A stretch of 64,000 nt of DNA from Podarcis raffonei (GCF_027172205.1 NC_070619.1:8577459-8641458); one strand, 5' to 3'; positions 1-13,358 are shown, counted from the first letter of the stretch. Translations and numbers: made by a program. The notes: generated from the letters alone by a model not told the origin.

Positions 1-149
1 GGTTTTTTTTCTCCGTCCTTCGCAAAAATGCACCTGGAAGGACATGTGTGGTATGCTTAGATGCAGAGATATTGTGGGATAACCAGCAGCGTGTTTAAAT
101 CTAATTAACACAGCAAAGGGTTAATACCATAGAGTAAGCTGTCCGGTAG

Positions 150-326
150 GAAGGTAAACGGCGTTTTCCGTGCGCTGCTCTGGTTCGCCAGAAGCGGCTC
201 AGTCCTGCTGGCCACATGACCCGGAAGCTGTACGCCGGCTCCCTCGGCCAGTAAAGCGAGATGAGCGTCGCAACCCCAGAGTCGGTCACGACTGGACCTA
301 ACGGTCAGGGGTCCCTTTACCCCTGA
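150..326 (+). repeat. Sauria-type SINE, 5'-truncated
   Basis: Central and 3' part only: from ggaaggtaaacggcg to the BovB-like tail ending ggtccctttacc. Confidence 0.85.
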
Positions 327-330
327 CACT

Positions 331-1090
331 TCATTCTTTCCATGTCAATTCCAGATATGCACAAAATTCTCTTTCCCCCAGCAAACAGCGAAAATCTAAT
401 TAACACATGCATTTTGCTGATTCTATTTTGCTGCTGGGTTGTAGTGTTGTTGTTTTGAAAACGCAACCTCCGTCTCGCTGCCACGTTTCTTGCAATTTGG
501 ACGCTGCTTTTTCTCATTTGCGTTTTTGATTTTGCAGTTATAATGTAATTTTTTAAAAAGCAAAACAAAAAAGCAACAACCCTGGAATCTGGGAGATTTG
601 GGCTACCCAGCCGGGCTGCGGATAGAAAATTGGGAGTCCTAAGTAAAACACACGCTGCCATTTTACCTGTGCAGATCCTGGCAGGAAGTCCCATTGCACC
701 TGGTGGGCCTTACTCCCAAGTAGACGCCTGCAGGGCTGCCTTGGCAATGCACCTCTTTGATTAGAAATTTGGGCAAGGCTGCCTTTTGTGGATATGATCC
801 TGTCTGTGACAATTTCTGGAGACAGATGGGACCTGGGACTTTCTTGACCCACCCTCTCCTGCCATCTGACAGGTTCCTGGTTAAGGGACGGGGCTCCAGG
901 GATGAAGAACTTCGCCCCCTCCATCGAAATAGGAGCTGGCACCCTCCATTTGAGTCTTAAAGAGCAAGAGGCAGCAGGAATTCTCTCTAGGTAGATAAGA
1001 TGTTTCCCCCCATCTGTCTTCTCTTATGGAGCTATTTTAGCAGTGGTCACACTGCCCTCTACTGTCCTTGTTGGGAATAGCGGGTGGTTC
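331..1090. other. Non-coding, no gene or named repeat recognised
   Basis: Mixed sequence without a convincing reading frame on either strand. Part of the region downstream (3') of PLPP2 on the minus strand. Confidence 0.5.
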
Positions 1091-1109
1091 CTTGTGCTGT
1101 GTTCATATA

Positions 1110-1310
1110 CAGTGGTACCTCGGGTTACATACGCTTCAGGTTACAGACTCCGCTAACCCAGAAATAGTGCTTCAGGTTAAGAACTTTGCTCTGGCGGTGC
1201 AGCGGCAGCAGGAGGCCCCATTAGCTAAAGTGGTGCTTCAGGTTAAGAAGAGTTTCAGGTTAAGTACGGACCTCTGGAACGAATTAAGTACTTAACCAGA
1301 GGTACCACTG
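1110..1310. mobile_element. Tigger-like MITE, short type
   Basis: Inverted ends CAGTGGTACCTCGGGTTA and the reverse form, flanked by TA on both sides, as in Tc1/mariner-pogo elements. It shares its right TA with the next element. Confidence 0.85.
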
Positions 1311-1312
1311 TA

Positions 1313-1751
1313 CAGTGGTACCTTGGTTCTCAAACTTAATCCGTTCCGGAAGTCTGTTCCAAACCAAAGTGTTCCAAAACCAAGTTACGCTTTCCCATAG
1401 GAAGCAATGCAAAATGGATTAATGCGTTCCAGGCTTTTAAAAACAACCCCTAAAACAGCAATCGAACATGAATTTTACTATCGAACGAGACCATTGATCC
1501 ATAAAATGAAAGCAATAAACACTGTACTGCAATCAATCAATCAATCGGTAGCTGAACTGGGTTCCACACAGCCACGAAAAAAAACGAAAAAGGGCCGCCA
1601 AAAGAGAAAAAACAGACAGACCTCAGTGTAACACTCAAAGCGGAGCAGGTTCGGCTTCCGAAAAAAGTTCGCAAACTGGAACACTTACTTCCAGGTGTTT
1701 GGGTTCCAAGTTGTTTGAGTTCCAAGGCGTTTGAGAACCGAAGTACCGCTG
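1313..1751. mobile_element. Tigger-like MITE, long type
   Basis: Ends CAGTGGTACCTTGGTTCTC and the inverse with TA flanks; the interior has a short (CAAT)n run at about 1530-1545. No transposase frame. Confidence 0.8.
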
Positions 1752-1928
1752 TATTTGGGCATTTTCAACACACCGTAGGTCTTCTAAAAAGGGATATTTT
1801 GTTGTTATTATTACCTCGCAGGCTTGTCGCGGGCGATAAATTGGGATGGGGGAGAGAAAATCGTGTGTGCCACCTCCAGCTCCTCGAAGGAAAATGTACA
1901 ACGTTTGGAAACACAATACTATATAAAA

Positions 1929-2056
1929 AAGTAAAGGGACCCCTGACCATTAGGTCCAGTCGTGGCTGACTATGGGGTTGTGGCGCTCATCTCGCTTTAC
2001 TGGCCGAGGGAGCCGGCGTACAGCTTCCGGGTCATGTGGCCAGCAGGACTAAGCCG
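1929..2056 (-). repeat. Sauria-type SINE, 3' half
   Basis: Only the BovB-like 3' half is present, and it is joined directly at 2057 to a CR1/L2 fragment. Confidence 0.85.
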
Positions 2057-2640
2057 AGAAGGCCCTCTGCCTGGTTCCCTGTAACCTCACTTCTCGCAGT
2101 GAGGGAACCACCAGAAGGCGCTCGGTGCTGGATCTCAGTGGCTGAACGATGGGGGTGGAGATGCTCCTTCAGGTCTACTGGGCTGAGGCCGTTTAGGGCT
2201 TTCAAGGTCAGCACCAACACTTTGAATTGTGCTCGGAAACGTCCTGGGAGCCAATGCAGATCTCTCAGAACTGGTGTTATGTGATCCCAGCGGCCGCTCC
2301 CAGTCACCAGTCTAGCTGCCGCATTCTGGATTAGTTGCAGTTTCCGGGTCGCCTTCAAAGGTAGCCCCACGGAGAGCGCATTGCAGTAGTCCAAGCGGGA
2401 GATAACCAGAGCATGCACCACTCTGGCCAGACAGTCTGGGGGCAGGAAGGGTCTCATCCTGCGTACCAGGTGGAGCTGGTAGACAGCTGCCTTGGACACA
2501 GAACTGACCTGCGCCTCCATGGACAGCTGTGAGTCCAGAATGACTCCCAGGCTGCGCACCTGGTCCTTCAGGGGCACAGTTACCCCATTCAGGACCAAAA
2601 GTTCATTTCAGCCGGACTTGCCAGATCCCTTATCTGACAT
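2057..2640 (-). mobile_element. CR1/L2-type LINE, RT C-terminal part
   Basis: Minus-strand frame reads [29 protein letters not shown] and [17 protein letters not shown], the late reverse transcriptase and connection region. Truncated at both ends. Confidence 0.85.
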
Positions 2641-2998
2641 CTCAAATGTCGGCACCAACGCCATGGGTTTAAAATCCCCGCGCCTGAAACCCACAGGAAT
2701 TCATGAACCAGTGCCATTATCCGCCGCTCTTTAGGAATAAGTCACGACCAAAACATCTCTGCTAATGGAGCGGTTGTTATAAAGCCATTGAGGGGAAAAA
2801 ATGCACGGGTTTTCCCTCCAGGCCGCCAGCAAAAGGGCCGGAATCAGCCATTCCTGAAGGGTGACGTGGATTTTTTTTAAAAAAACGGGAGAATTTGGAA
2901 AGAGATGTTGAAGCTCTGGGACAGAGGCAACTGCTTACAAATATTCCACATTTGGTAGCGTTTTGACTGCTCCTTTCACTGCTGATTGTGTTTGTATA

Positions 2999-3231
2999 CA
3001 GTGGTACCTTGGGTTACATACGCTTCAGGTTACATACGCTTCAGGTTACAGACTCCGCTAACCCAGAAATAGTGCTTCAGGTTAAGAACTTTGCTTCAGG
3101 ATGAGAACAGAAATCGTGCTCTGGCGGCAGCAGGAGGCCCCATTAGCTAAAGTGGTGCTTCAGGTAAGAACAGTTTCAGGTTAAGAACAGATCTCTGGAA
3201 CGAATTAAGTACTTAACCCGAAGTACCACTG
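2999..3231. mobile_element. Tigger-like MITE, short type
   Basis: CAGTGGTACCTTGGGTTA end and inverse at 3231, TA flanks, with a small internal duplication of the ttacatacgcttcagg unit. Confidence 0.85.
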
Positions 3232-3351
3232 TACATGAGTATTTTTGTGTGTGTATGTACACGTGAGGATAGCCAAATTCAGTTTCAATTTTTTGTTTCC
3301 TTCCAGTCAACCCATTGAGATTTTTGTGTGCGTTTTTTTAAAAGTTAGTAA

Positions 3352-3696
3352 CGCGGGTGGCACTGTGGGTTAAACCACAGAGCCTAGGACTTGCCGATCA
3401 GAAGGCCGGCGGTTCGAATCCCCGCGATGACGGGGTGAGCTCCCGTTGCTCGGTCCCATTTCCTGCCAACCTAGCAGAAAGCACGTCAAGGTTCAAGTAG
3501 ATCAATAGGTACACCTCTGGCAGGAAGGTAAACAGTGTTTTCATGCGCTGCTCTGGTTCGCAAGAAGCGGCTTAGTCCTGCTGGCCACATAAGCCAGAAG
3601 CTGTACGCTGGCTCCCTCGGCCAATAAAGTGAGATGAGCGCCGCAACCCCAGAGTCGGCCACGACTGGACCTAACGGTCAGGGGTCCCTTTACCTT
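3352..3696 (+). repeat. Sauria-type SINE
   Basis: tRNA-like head with a B-box-like ggttcgaatcc at about 3410, body, and BovB-like tail ending ccctttacc. Full length. Confidence 0.9.
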
Positions 3697-3712
3697 TTAA
3701 CTGTTCCTAAAT

Positions 3713-4032
3713 GGGACGCGGGTGGCGCTGTGGGTTAAACCACAGAGCCTAGGACTTGCCGATTAGAAGGTCAGCGGTTCGAATCCCCGTGACGGAGTGA
3801 GCTCCCGTTGCTCGGTCCCTGCTCCTGCCCACCTAGCAGTTCGAAAGCACGTCAAAGTGCAAGTAGATAAATAGGTACCACTCCAGCGGGAAGGTAAACG
3901 GCGTTTCCGTGCGCTGCTCTGGTTCGCCAGAAGCGGCTTAGTCCTACTGGCCACATGACCCGGAAGCTGTACGCCGGCTCCCTCGGCCAGTAAAGCGAGA
4001 TGAGCGCCACAACCCCAGAGTCGTCCACGACA
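3713..4032 (+). repeat. Sauria-type SINE, tail lost
   Basis: Second tandem-placed copy in the same orientation; it stops after gagtcgtccacgac and lacks the final ctttacc motif. Confidence 0.88.
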
Positions 4033-4129
4033 AGAAGAGCCTCACCTAGCACAGCACCCTGTCTTTGCAGTGTCCGAATACCCCTAAGAACACAGGAATC
4101 TGGGTAGACTGGCTCTGAGCTTGGAGGTT

Positions 4130-4250
4130 CCATGAGAACATAAGAACAGCTGGCTGGTATCAGACCAGTGGCCTATCTAGTCCTAAATCCTATTCTCGCA
4201 GGATTCTAACCCAAGAGCATCTCTCCCCTCCAGGGGCATTCAGAAGTCGC
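4130..4250 (-). repeat. CR1-like LINE 3' end fragment
   Basis: Matches the pattern gaacataagaac...ccagtggcctatctagtcc, a common reptile repeat end. The family name is inferred. Confidence 0.55.
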
Positions 4251-4351
4251 CCCTTCTGATCGCAAAGGCAGAACACAACCACTGTGTTTTACAGAGAGGC
4301 AGCTTTCTGGGCTTGGCATTTATAGCCACGCTTATAAAATTCATGCTTATA

Positions 4352-4728
4352 AAATGTGATGCTTTTGAATTCTGGTGCTGGAGGAGACTCTTGAGAGTCC
4401 CATGGACTGCAAGAAGATCAAACCTCTCCATTCTGAAGGAAATCAGCCCTGAGTGCTCACTGGAAGGACAGATCCTGAAGCTGAGGCTCCAAGACTTTGG
4501 CCACCTCAGGAGAAGAGAAGACTCCCTGGAAAAGACCCTGATGTTGGGAAAGATGGAGGGCGCAAGGAGAAGGGGACGACAGAGAATGAGATGGTGGGAC
4601 AGTGTTCTCGAAGCTACCAGCATGAGTTTGACCAAACTGCAGGAGGCAGTGGAAGACAGGAGTGCCTGGCGTGCTCTGGTCCAGGGGGTCACGAAGAGGC
4701 GGACACGACTAAACAACTAAACAACAAC
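4352..4728 (+). mobile_element. BovB (RTE) LINE 3' end
   Basis: Frame reads [20 protein letters not shown], then the tail ending ggcggacacgactaaacaac, the BovB 3' terminus. 5'-truncated. Confidence 0.92.
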
Positions 4729-4734
4729 TCAGGA

Positions 4735-5640
4735 TCTCTGCAAGATTTTTCTCTGCTTTATTGAATTCTCCTCTTATTTCGAAAACCAGGGATTGGATTT
4801 TGCCATTTGGCTTAGCCGTCACGGGCCAAAGAGGTCCACATATTCCTGTTCTCCTTTTACCTGTTGCCAACTTGTTCCCTGAAGGCCCCAAGGGTGCCTC
4901 ACTCAACCCGCTTGCATGCCAGCCCACCAACCTTTTGCCCCCCCCCAGATAATGGGCCCCAATCCGGTTACTCAGAAACTCTGTGCCAAAAATCCCTGTG
5001 TGCAGGTAGTGAGGAGAAGAGACTTAAGGGAATGGTGTTGGGGTTTTTTTGCCAGCGTGGAGCCTATTGCTCTGTTGCCGGGATGTTTGGGTTGCCAACT
5101 TACCAAGAGGGAGAGAATTTAAGCACCCTTCTGGCACCTGCAATTTGTAAACAGCTGCTCAGGTCTGCTGTCAAAGCATGGGAAACCAACCAACCCCCCC
5201 CCCCCCGGCTAAAAATCTGCAGACCAGGCTCCTGTTAACGGCACAAGAGCGCGGACAATTCACAGAGGGGACGGTGGCACCCACAGTGCAACCACAATCC
5301 CGAGATTCCTGCGATAACAGAACTCAAAAAGGCAACTTCTGCAAGAAAAAGAGTCCGTTTCCTGCCTTTCCCAGATTCTTTTTTTCTTTTTCGGGGGGCG
5401 TGCAGCAATCTTAGAGGTGCAAAATACATTGTGCAGTTATAATGGGCGTCGCTGCCTCCGAGTAAACGGTAAAAAATAAAAATGGACCGAGGGGGAAATA
5501 TCCGGCCAATGATCTCCATCGCCGCGAAAGTTCAAAAGCAAAAGGCTTTTCGGAAAGGAGGAAGGCGATTTCGGACGAGCGGCGGAAGTGAGTCTTTCTG
5601 CCCCCCCAGAAAAAGAGAAGACACGACTTCAGGCAAACGT
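4735..5640 (-). other. PLPP2: Probable PLPP2 3' UTR
   Basis: About 900 bases without any recognised repeat follow the stop codon, between the terminal exon and the BovB copy ending at 4728. On the minus strand an AATAAA hexamer lies at 4757-4762. The extent is inferred; only the stop codon and the hexamer are seen. Confidence 0.45.
4757..4762 (-). terminator. Candidate PLPP2 polyadenylation signal
   Basis: AATAAA on the minus strand (tttatt on plus), the first canonical hexamer found downstream of the stop, about 880 bases away. Confidence 0.4.
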
Positions 5641-5769
5641 TCAGGCCGCGTCTTCGTAGGTGTAATGGTTCCGATCTGGCTCGCTGAGGGCCAGGTTGGG
5701 CTTGTGAGAGGGGTCTTCGGCGCATAGGGCTGGGGGCCGATGCTTGAAGAAGTCCGAGACATAGCGGAC
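5641..5769 (-). CDS. PLPP2: PLPP2 exon 6 (C-terminus and stop)
   Basis: Residues 241-282, [13 protein letters not shown] to NHYTYEDAA, then TGA at 5641-5643. The cytoplasmic tail resembles the PLPP2 tail (NHYGYP in human). Acceptor CTCTCTAG|GTC; an L2 LINE tail begins only about 16 bases upstream. Confidence 0.92.
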   Translation of the reverse strand, partial: VRYVSDFFKHRPPALCAEDPSHKPNLALSEPDRNHYTYEDAA

Positions 5770-8700
5770 CTAGAGAGGCAGGAAATTAATAATAATAATA
5801 ATAATTTATTATTTGTACCCCGCCCATCTGGCTCAGTTTCCCCAGCCACTCTGGGTGGCTTCCACAAAGACCAAAAATACACCAAGATGTCACACATTAA
5901 AAACTTCCCTGAACAGGGCTGCCTTAAGATGTCTTCTGAATGTCAGGTAGTTGTTTATCTCTTTGACATCTGGTGGGAGGGCGTTCCACAGGGCGGGCGC
6001 CACCACCGAGAAGGCCCTCTGCCTGGTTCCCTGTAGCTTTGCTTCACGCAATGAGGGAACCGCCATAAAGGCCCTCAACGCTGGACCTCAGCGTCCGGGC
6101 AGAACGATGGGGGAGGAGACGCTCCTTCAGATATACTGGACCAAGGCCGTTTAGGGCTTTCAAGGTCAGCACCAACACTTTGAATTGTGCTTGGAAACAT
6201 ACTGGGAGCCAATGCAGATCTCTCAGAACCGGTGTTATGTGGTCCAGGTGGCCACTGCCAGTCACCAGTCTAGCTGCGCATTCTGGATTAATTGCAGTTT
6301 CCGGGTCACCTTCAAAGGTAGCCCCACGGAGAGCGCATTGCAGTAGTCCAAGCGGGAGATAACCAGAGCATGCACCACTTTGGTGAGACAGTCTGTGGGC
6401 AGGGAGGGTCTCATCCTGCATACCGGATGGAGCTGATAAACAGCTGCCCTGGACACAGAACTGACCTGCGTCTCCATGGACAGCTGTGAGCCAGAATGAC
6501 TCCCAGGCTGCGCACCTGGTCCTTCAGGGGCACAGTTACCCCATTCAAGACCAGGGAGTCTTCCACACCTGCCCGCCCCCTGTGCCCCCAAAACAGTGCT
6601 TCTGTCTTGTCAGGATTCAACCTCAATTAAGTGCCGCGTTTGCAGGATAAATCCCAGCGCCGGCCCTCCCAAGAGGAAGAGCTAGGCGGTTGCCTCGGGC
6701 GGCAAATATTGAGGGGCCGACAGCGAAAAGGAACTGGGAGGAGGCAGTGAAACCCCTGGGGGAATCCGTCCCACCAGCCCCGGGCAGAGGGCGCATTCAG
6801 ACGCAGGGAGTATTGCCTCACAGGTTACAACGCTGGTTGTCAGCAAAGGACCCCAGTGCTCAGGGGTCTGCAATGGTTGCTGATCTGTGGCCGGGCTGAG
6901 CTCAAGGTGTTACTATATAAAACACACACACACACAACTTGGGACCAGTTTACCTGCGAGATCACCTTGCCCCACAGGAACCCACTTAAATCGCACTGTT
7001 TGGTGAAATTGGCCCTGCTTAAATGGGACGAGGGTGGCGCTGTGGGTTAAACCACAGAGCCTAGGGCTTGCTGATCAGAAGGTCGGCGGTTCGAATCCCC
7101 GCAATGGGGTGAGCTCCCGTGGCTCGGTCCCTGCTCCTGCCCACCTAGCAGTTCGAAAGCACGTCAAAGTGCAAGTAGATAAATAGGTACTGCTCTGGCG
7201 GGAAGGTAAACGGCGTTTCCGTGCGCTGCTCTGGTTTGCCAGAAGCAGCTTAGTCCTGCTGGCCACATGACCCGGAAGCTGTACACCGGCTCCCTCGGCC
7301 AGTAAAGCGAGATGAGCACCGCAACCCCAGTGTCAGCCACGACTGGACCTAATGGTCAGGGGTCCCTTTACCTTTAAACGTGCCCCCATAACCCCTGTTC
7401 CGCATTTATAAGAACTTGACTTTGCAACTCTCTGCCTATAGACATCAAGCAGCTGGTTGCCTGGACTTGTTTCGGCGCCTGCTAATATAAACTGCCCCTG
7501 ACTCTGACGATGTTTAGAAAGCGAAGGTCATTTTAATCCGTTTCAGTATTTTTGCATGTTTCCTCGTTTTACCTTTCTTTAAACAACTTTGAGGTTTTCT
7601 GGGTGTGTTTTGTTTTGTTTCGTTTTACAATCAAACATTAAACAGTGGTGCCTTGGGTTACATACGCTTCAGGTTGCATACGCTTCAGGTTACAGACGCC
7701 GCTAACCCAGAAATAGTGCTTCAGGTTAAGAACTTTGCTTCAGGATGAGAACAGAAATCTTGCTCCGGTGGTGTGGCAGCAGCAGGAGGCCCCATTAGCT
7801 AAAGTGGTGCTTCAGGTTAAGAACAGTTTCAGGTTAAGTACGGACCTCCGTAACGAATTAAGTACATAACCTGAGGTACCACTGTATATATTTTATGAAA
7901 TGAAGACCACGAACAGTGACATCACGGAATGTTCGCAGGCATTCCAGCCAATCGGAAGCAGGAACAGAACCGCAAGGGGACTAATTTAGGAGCTGTGCGT
8001 TAGGGAGAGGCTGGGAGAAGGCAGGACGGCACCCGGCCGGGATTCGAACTCGGTTCTATGCACCCCTAGCCTGGCAGGGCCCTGGGGGCCCCCCCCGATG
8101 GACTATGCCCCCTTCCCACCTCAGCCCCACGCCCGCCACAGACTTACAATGAGGATAGCGATCAGCATTCCTTGCAGGAGCCCCAACAACACATCGCTCC
8201 AGTGGTGTTTATAGTCCGAGACCCGGGTGTAGCCCACGAAAATGGCGAAGGAGATCAGGAAGAACTGGATGGTAGGGCGAACCAGGCGTGCCCATCGCCC
8301 AACCAGGCGTGCTTGGACGTAGAGCTGGAAAGAAAGAAAGAGAGAGGGGAAGGATTGGCTGTGGAGGAGATTTCTGACCTGCAGAAATCTTTTCTTCTTG
8401 AAAGACCTCCATTGGCTCCCAGTACGTTTCTGAGCGCAATTCAAAGTGTTGGTGTTGACCTTTAAAGCCCTAAACGGCCCAGTATCCCTGAAGGAGCGTC
8501 TCCACCCCCATCGTTCTGCCCGGACGCTGAGGTCCAGCGCCGAGGGCCTTCTGGTGGTTCCCTCCCTGGGAGACGTTACAGGGAACCAGACAGAGGGCCT
8601 TTTCGGTGGTGGCGCCCGCCCTGTGGAACACCCTGCCACCATATGTCAAAGAGAACAACAACTACCAGTCTTTTAGAAGACATCTGAAGGCAGCCCTGTT

Positions 8701-9229
8701 TAGGGAAGCTTTTAATGTTTAATAGGTTACTGTATTTTAGTGTTTTGTTGGAAGCTGCCCAGAGTAGCTGGGGAAACCAAGCCAGATGGGCGGGGTATAA
8801 ATAATAAATTATTATTATTATAATACCTTTACTGCCAGCATATAGAGTTTACATGTTCTTTTATGTTAGCATTCAGAACCAGGATGGCGTAACGGTTTGG
8901 GGGTTGGACTCTGACCTGGGTGAGACCATAAAGCTCACTGGGTGATCTTGGGCCAGTCACTGCCTCAGCCCAGTAGACCTGAAGGAGCGTCTCCACCCCC
9001 ATCGTCCACCCCGGACACTGAGGTCCATCTCCGAGGGTCTTCTGGCGGTTCCCTCCCTGTGAGAAGTGAGCTTACAGGGAACCAGGCAGAGGGCCTTCTC
9101 GGTGGTGGCGCCCTCCCTGTGGAACGCCCTCCCATCAGATGTCGAGGAAATAAAGAGCTATCTGACTTTTAGAAGACATCTGAAGGCAGCCCTGTTTAGG
9201 GAAGTTTTTAATGGTTGATATTCTATCTC

Positions 9230-9266
<37 letters not shown>

Positions 9267-12200
9267 GGGTTGCTGGGGAAACCTAGGCAGATGGGCAGGG
9301 TATAAATAATAAATTATGAGGATGATGTTTTAACCCAAACTCCCCTGTTTCATCTGGAGATGGTAAGAATCGAACCCAGCACCTTCCGGGTTCAAAGCAA
9401 GCCTTCTGCCACCGAGCAAAGTTTCCAAAAGTCTGGAAACAAACAGAACACTTACTGCTAGGAACATCATACAGTACATTCCAAACGAGGAGTGTCCGGA
9501 ATAGAACGATAACCTAGGAGGGGAAAAAAGAGAGAGATTACAAATAATAATAAATAAATAAACACATATTCGGGTTCTAAAAGTGCTTGGGCAGGCAACT
9601 GTTCTTGGGATGGATCTACACACAGGAAAATCCCCACTATAAATAAGTCAGAAATCAAATCATCATAACAAAAGTTGGGGGGAAATCACTATGTAAAATC
9701 GCACAGAAAAGTTTTCTGCTCCACTGCGCCACCTGTTGTTGCACGTTTGCAACACATTCAAAACGTTGTTTTTTGACTAATGTAGCGGAGTCGTTGGAGT
9801 GAAGGGGTCTGGCGCTGCCTGGTGTAACGGATCCCAATGGTCGTTTAGTCTGACCCCCTGGAACCCTGGGATCTTTCGAACCCGCAACCCTAAGGTTAAG
9901 CGGCTCAGGCTCCACTATGTTGTTCAAATGCTCTGAAGGAAGCATGAGACGGAAGCATCCAAAATAAATAGAAACTGTTAACTTCTATTGACTTGGGACA
10001 CAATATAGACTACGATGCATGTGCTAAACTTTAGAACGAGAATCTAAAATTCACTGCATGCTCTGCTTTAAAAGAGAATGTAATGAAAATGGTCTGAAGC
10101 TCAACATCAAAAAAACGAAGATCATGGCCACTGGTCCCATCACCTCCTGGCAAATAGAAGGGGAAGAAATGGAGGCAGTGAGAGATTTTACTTTCTTGGG
10201 CTCCATGATCACTGCAGATGGTGACAGCAGGCACGAAATTAAAAGACGCCTGCTTCTTGGGAGAAAAGCGATGACAAACCTAGACAGCATCTTAAAAAGC
10301 AGAGACATCACCTTGCCAACAAAGGTCCGTATAGTAAAAGCTATGGTTTTCCCAGTAGTGATGTATGGAAGTGAGAGCTGGACCATAAAGAAGGCTGATC
10401 GCCGAAGAATGGATGCTTTTGAATTCTGGTGCTGGAGGAGACTCTTGAGAGTCCCATGGACTGCAAGAAGATCAAACCTCTCCATTCTGAAGGAAATCAG
10501 CCCTGAGTGCTCACTGGAAGGACAGATCCTGAAGCTGAGGCTCCAAGACTTTGGCCACCTCATGAGAAGAGAAGACTCCCTGGAAAAGACCCTGATGTTG
10601 GGAAAGATGGAGGGCACAAGGAGAAGGGGATGACAGAGGACGAGATGGTGGGACAGTGTTCTTGAAGCTACCAGCATGAGTCTGACCAAACTGCGGGAGG
10701 CAGTGGAAGAAAAGAGTGCCTGGCGTGCTCTGGTCCAGGGGGTCACGAAGAGGCGGACACGACTAAACGACTAAACGACTAAACAACAACAACAATGAAA
10801 ATGTTTTATCGCTGGTATCTCACTCCCACCAAACTGGCAAAAATGTATAGGACAAGTAGCAAAACTTGCTGGAAAATGACGGCAATTTTTACCACATGTG
10901 GTGGTCATGTAACAAAATAAAAGAGTTTTGGGAATCGATCTAGAATGAGTTAAAAAAAATGTTTAAATATACTTTTCCCAAAAAGCCGGAAGAATTTTTG
11001 CTAGGCTTGGTGGGAGAAGATATTAAGAAGACAGACCAAAGATTATATCTGTATGCAACAACAGCAGCTAGAGTTTTGATAGCCCAAAAGTGGAAGTCGC
11101 AGGAGATTCCGACTATAAGGGAATGGCAGATAAAGTTGGTCGAAGAGGCTGAAATGGCAAAATTGACACACAGAATTTGCAATCAAGCGGAGACGAAGTA
11201 CCCAAAAGAGTAAATTTATGGTTTATATAAGTGAGAAATGTAGAAATATGAAAACGTTGGCAGGATTGAATTAAATCTTATGTCACGGTGTAATTTTTAA
11301 CCAATGAAACTGTGAATTATAGATTGGAATAAGAAAACTTGCAGAAGGGAAGGATGGAAGTCTACGGCTCCATGGAGCATAAAGTAGGATATATGTAATA
11401 AGACTTGATGTTTCTGTTGGTTGTTGTTGTTTAGTTGTTTAGTCGTGTCCGACTCTTTGTGACCCCCTGGACCAGAGCACGCCAGGCCCTCCTGTCTTCC
11501 ACTGTCTCCTGCAGTTTGGTCAAACTCATGCTGGTAGCTTCGAGAACACTGTCCCACCATCTCGTCCTCTCTCGTCCCCTTCTCCTTGCGCCCTCCATCT
11601 TTCCCAACATCAGGGTCTTTGCCAGGGAGTCTTCTCATGAAATGGCAAAAGTCTTGGAGCCTCAGCTTCAGGATCTGTCCTTCCAGTGAGCACTCAGGGC
11701 TGATTTCCTTCAGAATGGAGAGGTTTGATCTTCTTGCAGTCCATGGGACTCTCAAGAGTCTCCTCCAGCACCAGAATTCAAAAGCATCCATTCTTCGGCC
11801 ATCAGCCTTCTTTATGGTCCAGCTCTCACTTCCATACATCACACCTGGGAAAACCAGAGCTTTTACTATACGGACCTTTGTTGGCAAGGTGATGTCTCTG
11901 CTTTTTAAGATGCTGTCTAGGTTGGTTGGTGTTGGTGTTCTGAAATCTCAATAAAAAGCATTTTTTTAAAAAAAGAAACTGTTAACTTGACCGCTCCACT
12001 CAGCCTGGCATTGCCCGCTCTGGAGCAGCTGCCAAGATATCGAGTCCGTCTTCCCAAGCTTCTCCTTCCAGCCTTACCTGGACTCCGTGATGTCTTTGGC
12101 ATTGCCCTGGCAGATGTCTTCCAGCTGGACATAAACCGAGCAGTTGACTTTCGACCAATCGGGATTGCAGACCGCCAGGAAGTTGGGCCGCAGTCGCCCA

Positions 12201-13358
12201 ATCGTGTACTTCGCCAGGTCTGTCAGCGATTGGCTGATGGCACCGCCAAACAAGAAGGTCCCAACCACCTTGTAGAGGGCGGCCAGGTAATTGTTGAATT
12301 TGGAGCGAGAGTACAGGCGCTCAGTGTAGACGAGGTATGCCTCACCGGCAGAAATCTACAAACGGATATATATATATAGGAATCATAAAAGTGTAGAGTT
12401 GGGACACCAGGGGTCATCTAGTCCAACTCCCTGCAATGCAGTAATTTTTTTACCCCAAGTGGGATTTGAACTCGCAGCCCCAAGATTTAACCTCATGCTC
12501 TACCAACTGAGCAATTGAGAGAGAGATTGATTAATGGACCTAAATTAGTCATGTGCCTTCATTTTAATGGGATTAATGGACCTAGGGTGGATCTACACAC
12601 AGGGGGGCAAACGCTATAAATAAGTAAGAAATTAAATTGTTTTAATAGAAGGGGGAAAATCGCTATAGAAAATAGCATAGAAATTTTTTTGCTCTCTGTC
12701 GCCATCTGGTGATGCATGTTTATAACGCATTCGAAACGCTGTTTCGTTTTTTGTTTTGTTTTGCCTGCAGACTGTCTCGCCAGAGTGGTGCATGCTCTGG
12801 TTATCTCTCACTTGGACTACTGCAATGCGCTCTACGTGGGGCTACCTTTGAAGGTGACCCGGAAACTACAACTAATCCAGAATGCGGCAGCTAGACTGGT
12901 GACTGGGAGCGGCCACCGAGACCATATAACACCGGTCTTGAAAGACCTACATTGGCTCCCAGTACGTTTCCGAGCACAATTCAAAGTGTTGGTGCTGACC
13001 TTTAAAGCCCTAAACGGCCTCGGTCCAGTATACCTGAAGGAGCATCTCCTCCCCCATCGTTCTGCCCGGACACTGAGGTCTAGCTCTGAGGGCCTTCTGG
13101 CGGTTCCCTCACTGTGAGAGGCCAAGTTACAGGGAACCAGGCAGAGGGCCTTTTCGGTAGTGGCGCCCACCCTGTGGAACGCCCTCCCATCAGATGTCAA
13201 AGCGATAAACATCTACCTGACATTCAGAAGACATCTGAAGGCAGACCTGTTCAGGGAAGTTTTTAATATGTGACCTTTTAGTGTATTTTTCATCTTTGTT
13301 GGAAGCCGCCCAGAGTGGCTGGGGAAACCCAGCCAGATGGGCCGGGTACAAATAATAA

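Larger units (their letters stand above)
9985..11973 (+). mobile_element. L1 LINE 3' end carrying two nested BovB copies
   Basis: L1 ORF2 C-terminus and 3' UTR flanked by an exact 15-base duplication AGAAACTGTTAACTT (9970-9984 and 11974-11988). L1 parts: 9985-10091, 10798-11408 and 11931-11973 (A-rich end). 5'-truncated; frames broken by the insertions and by point changes. Confidence 0.88.
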
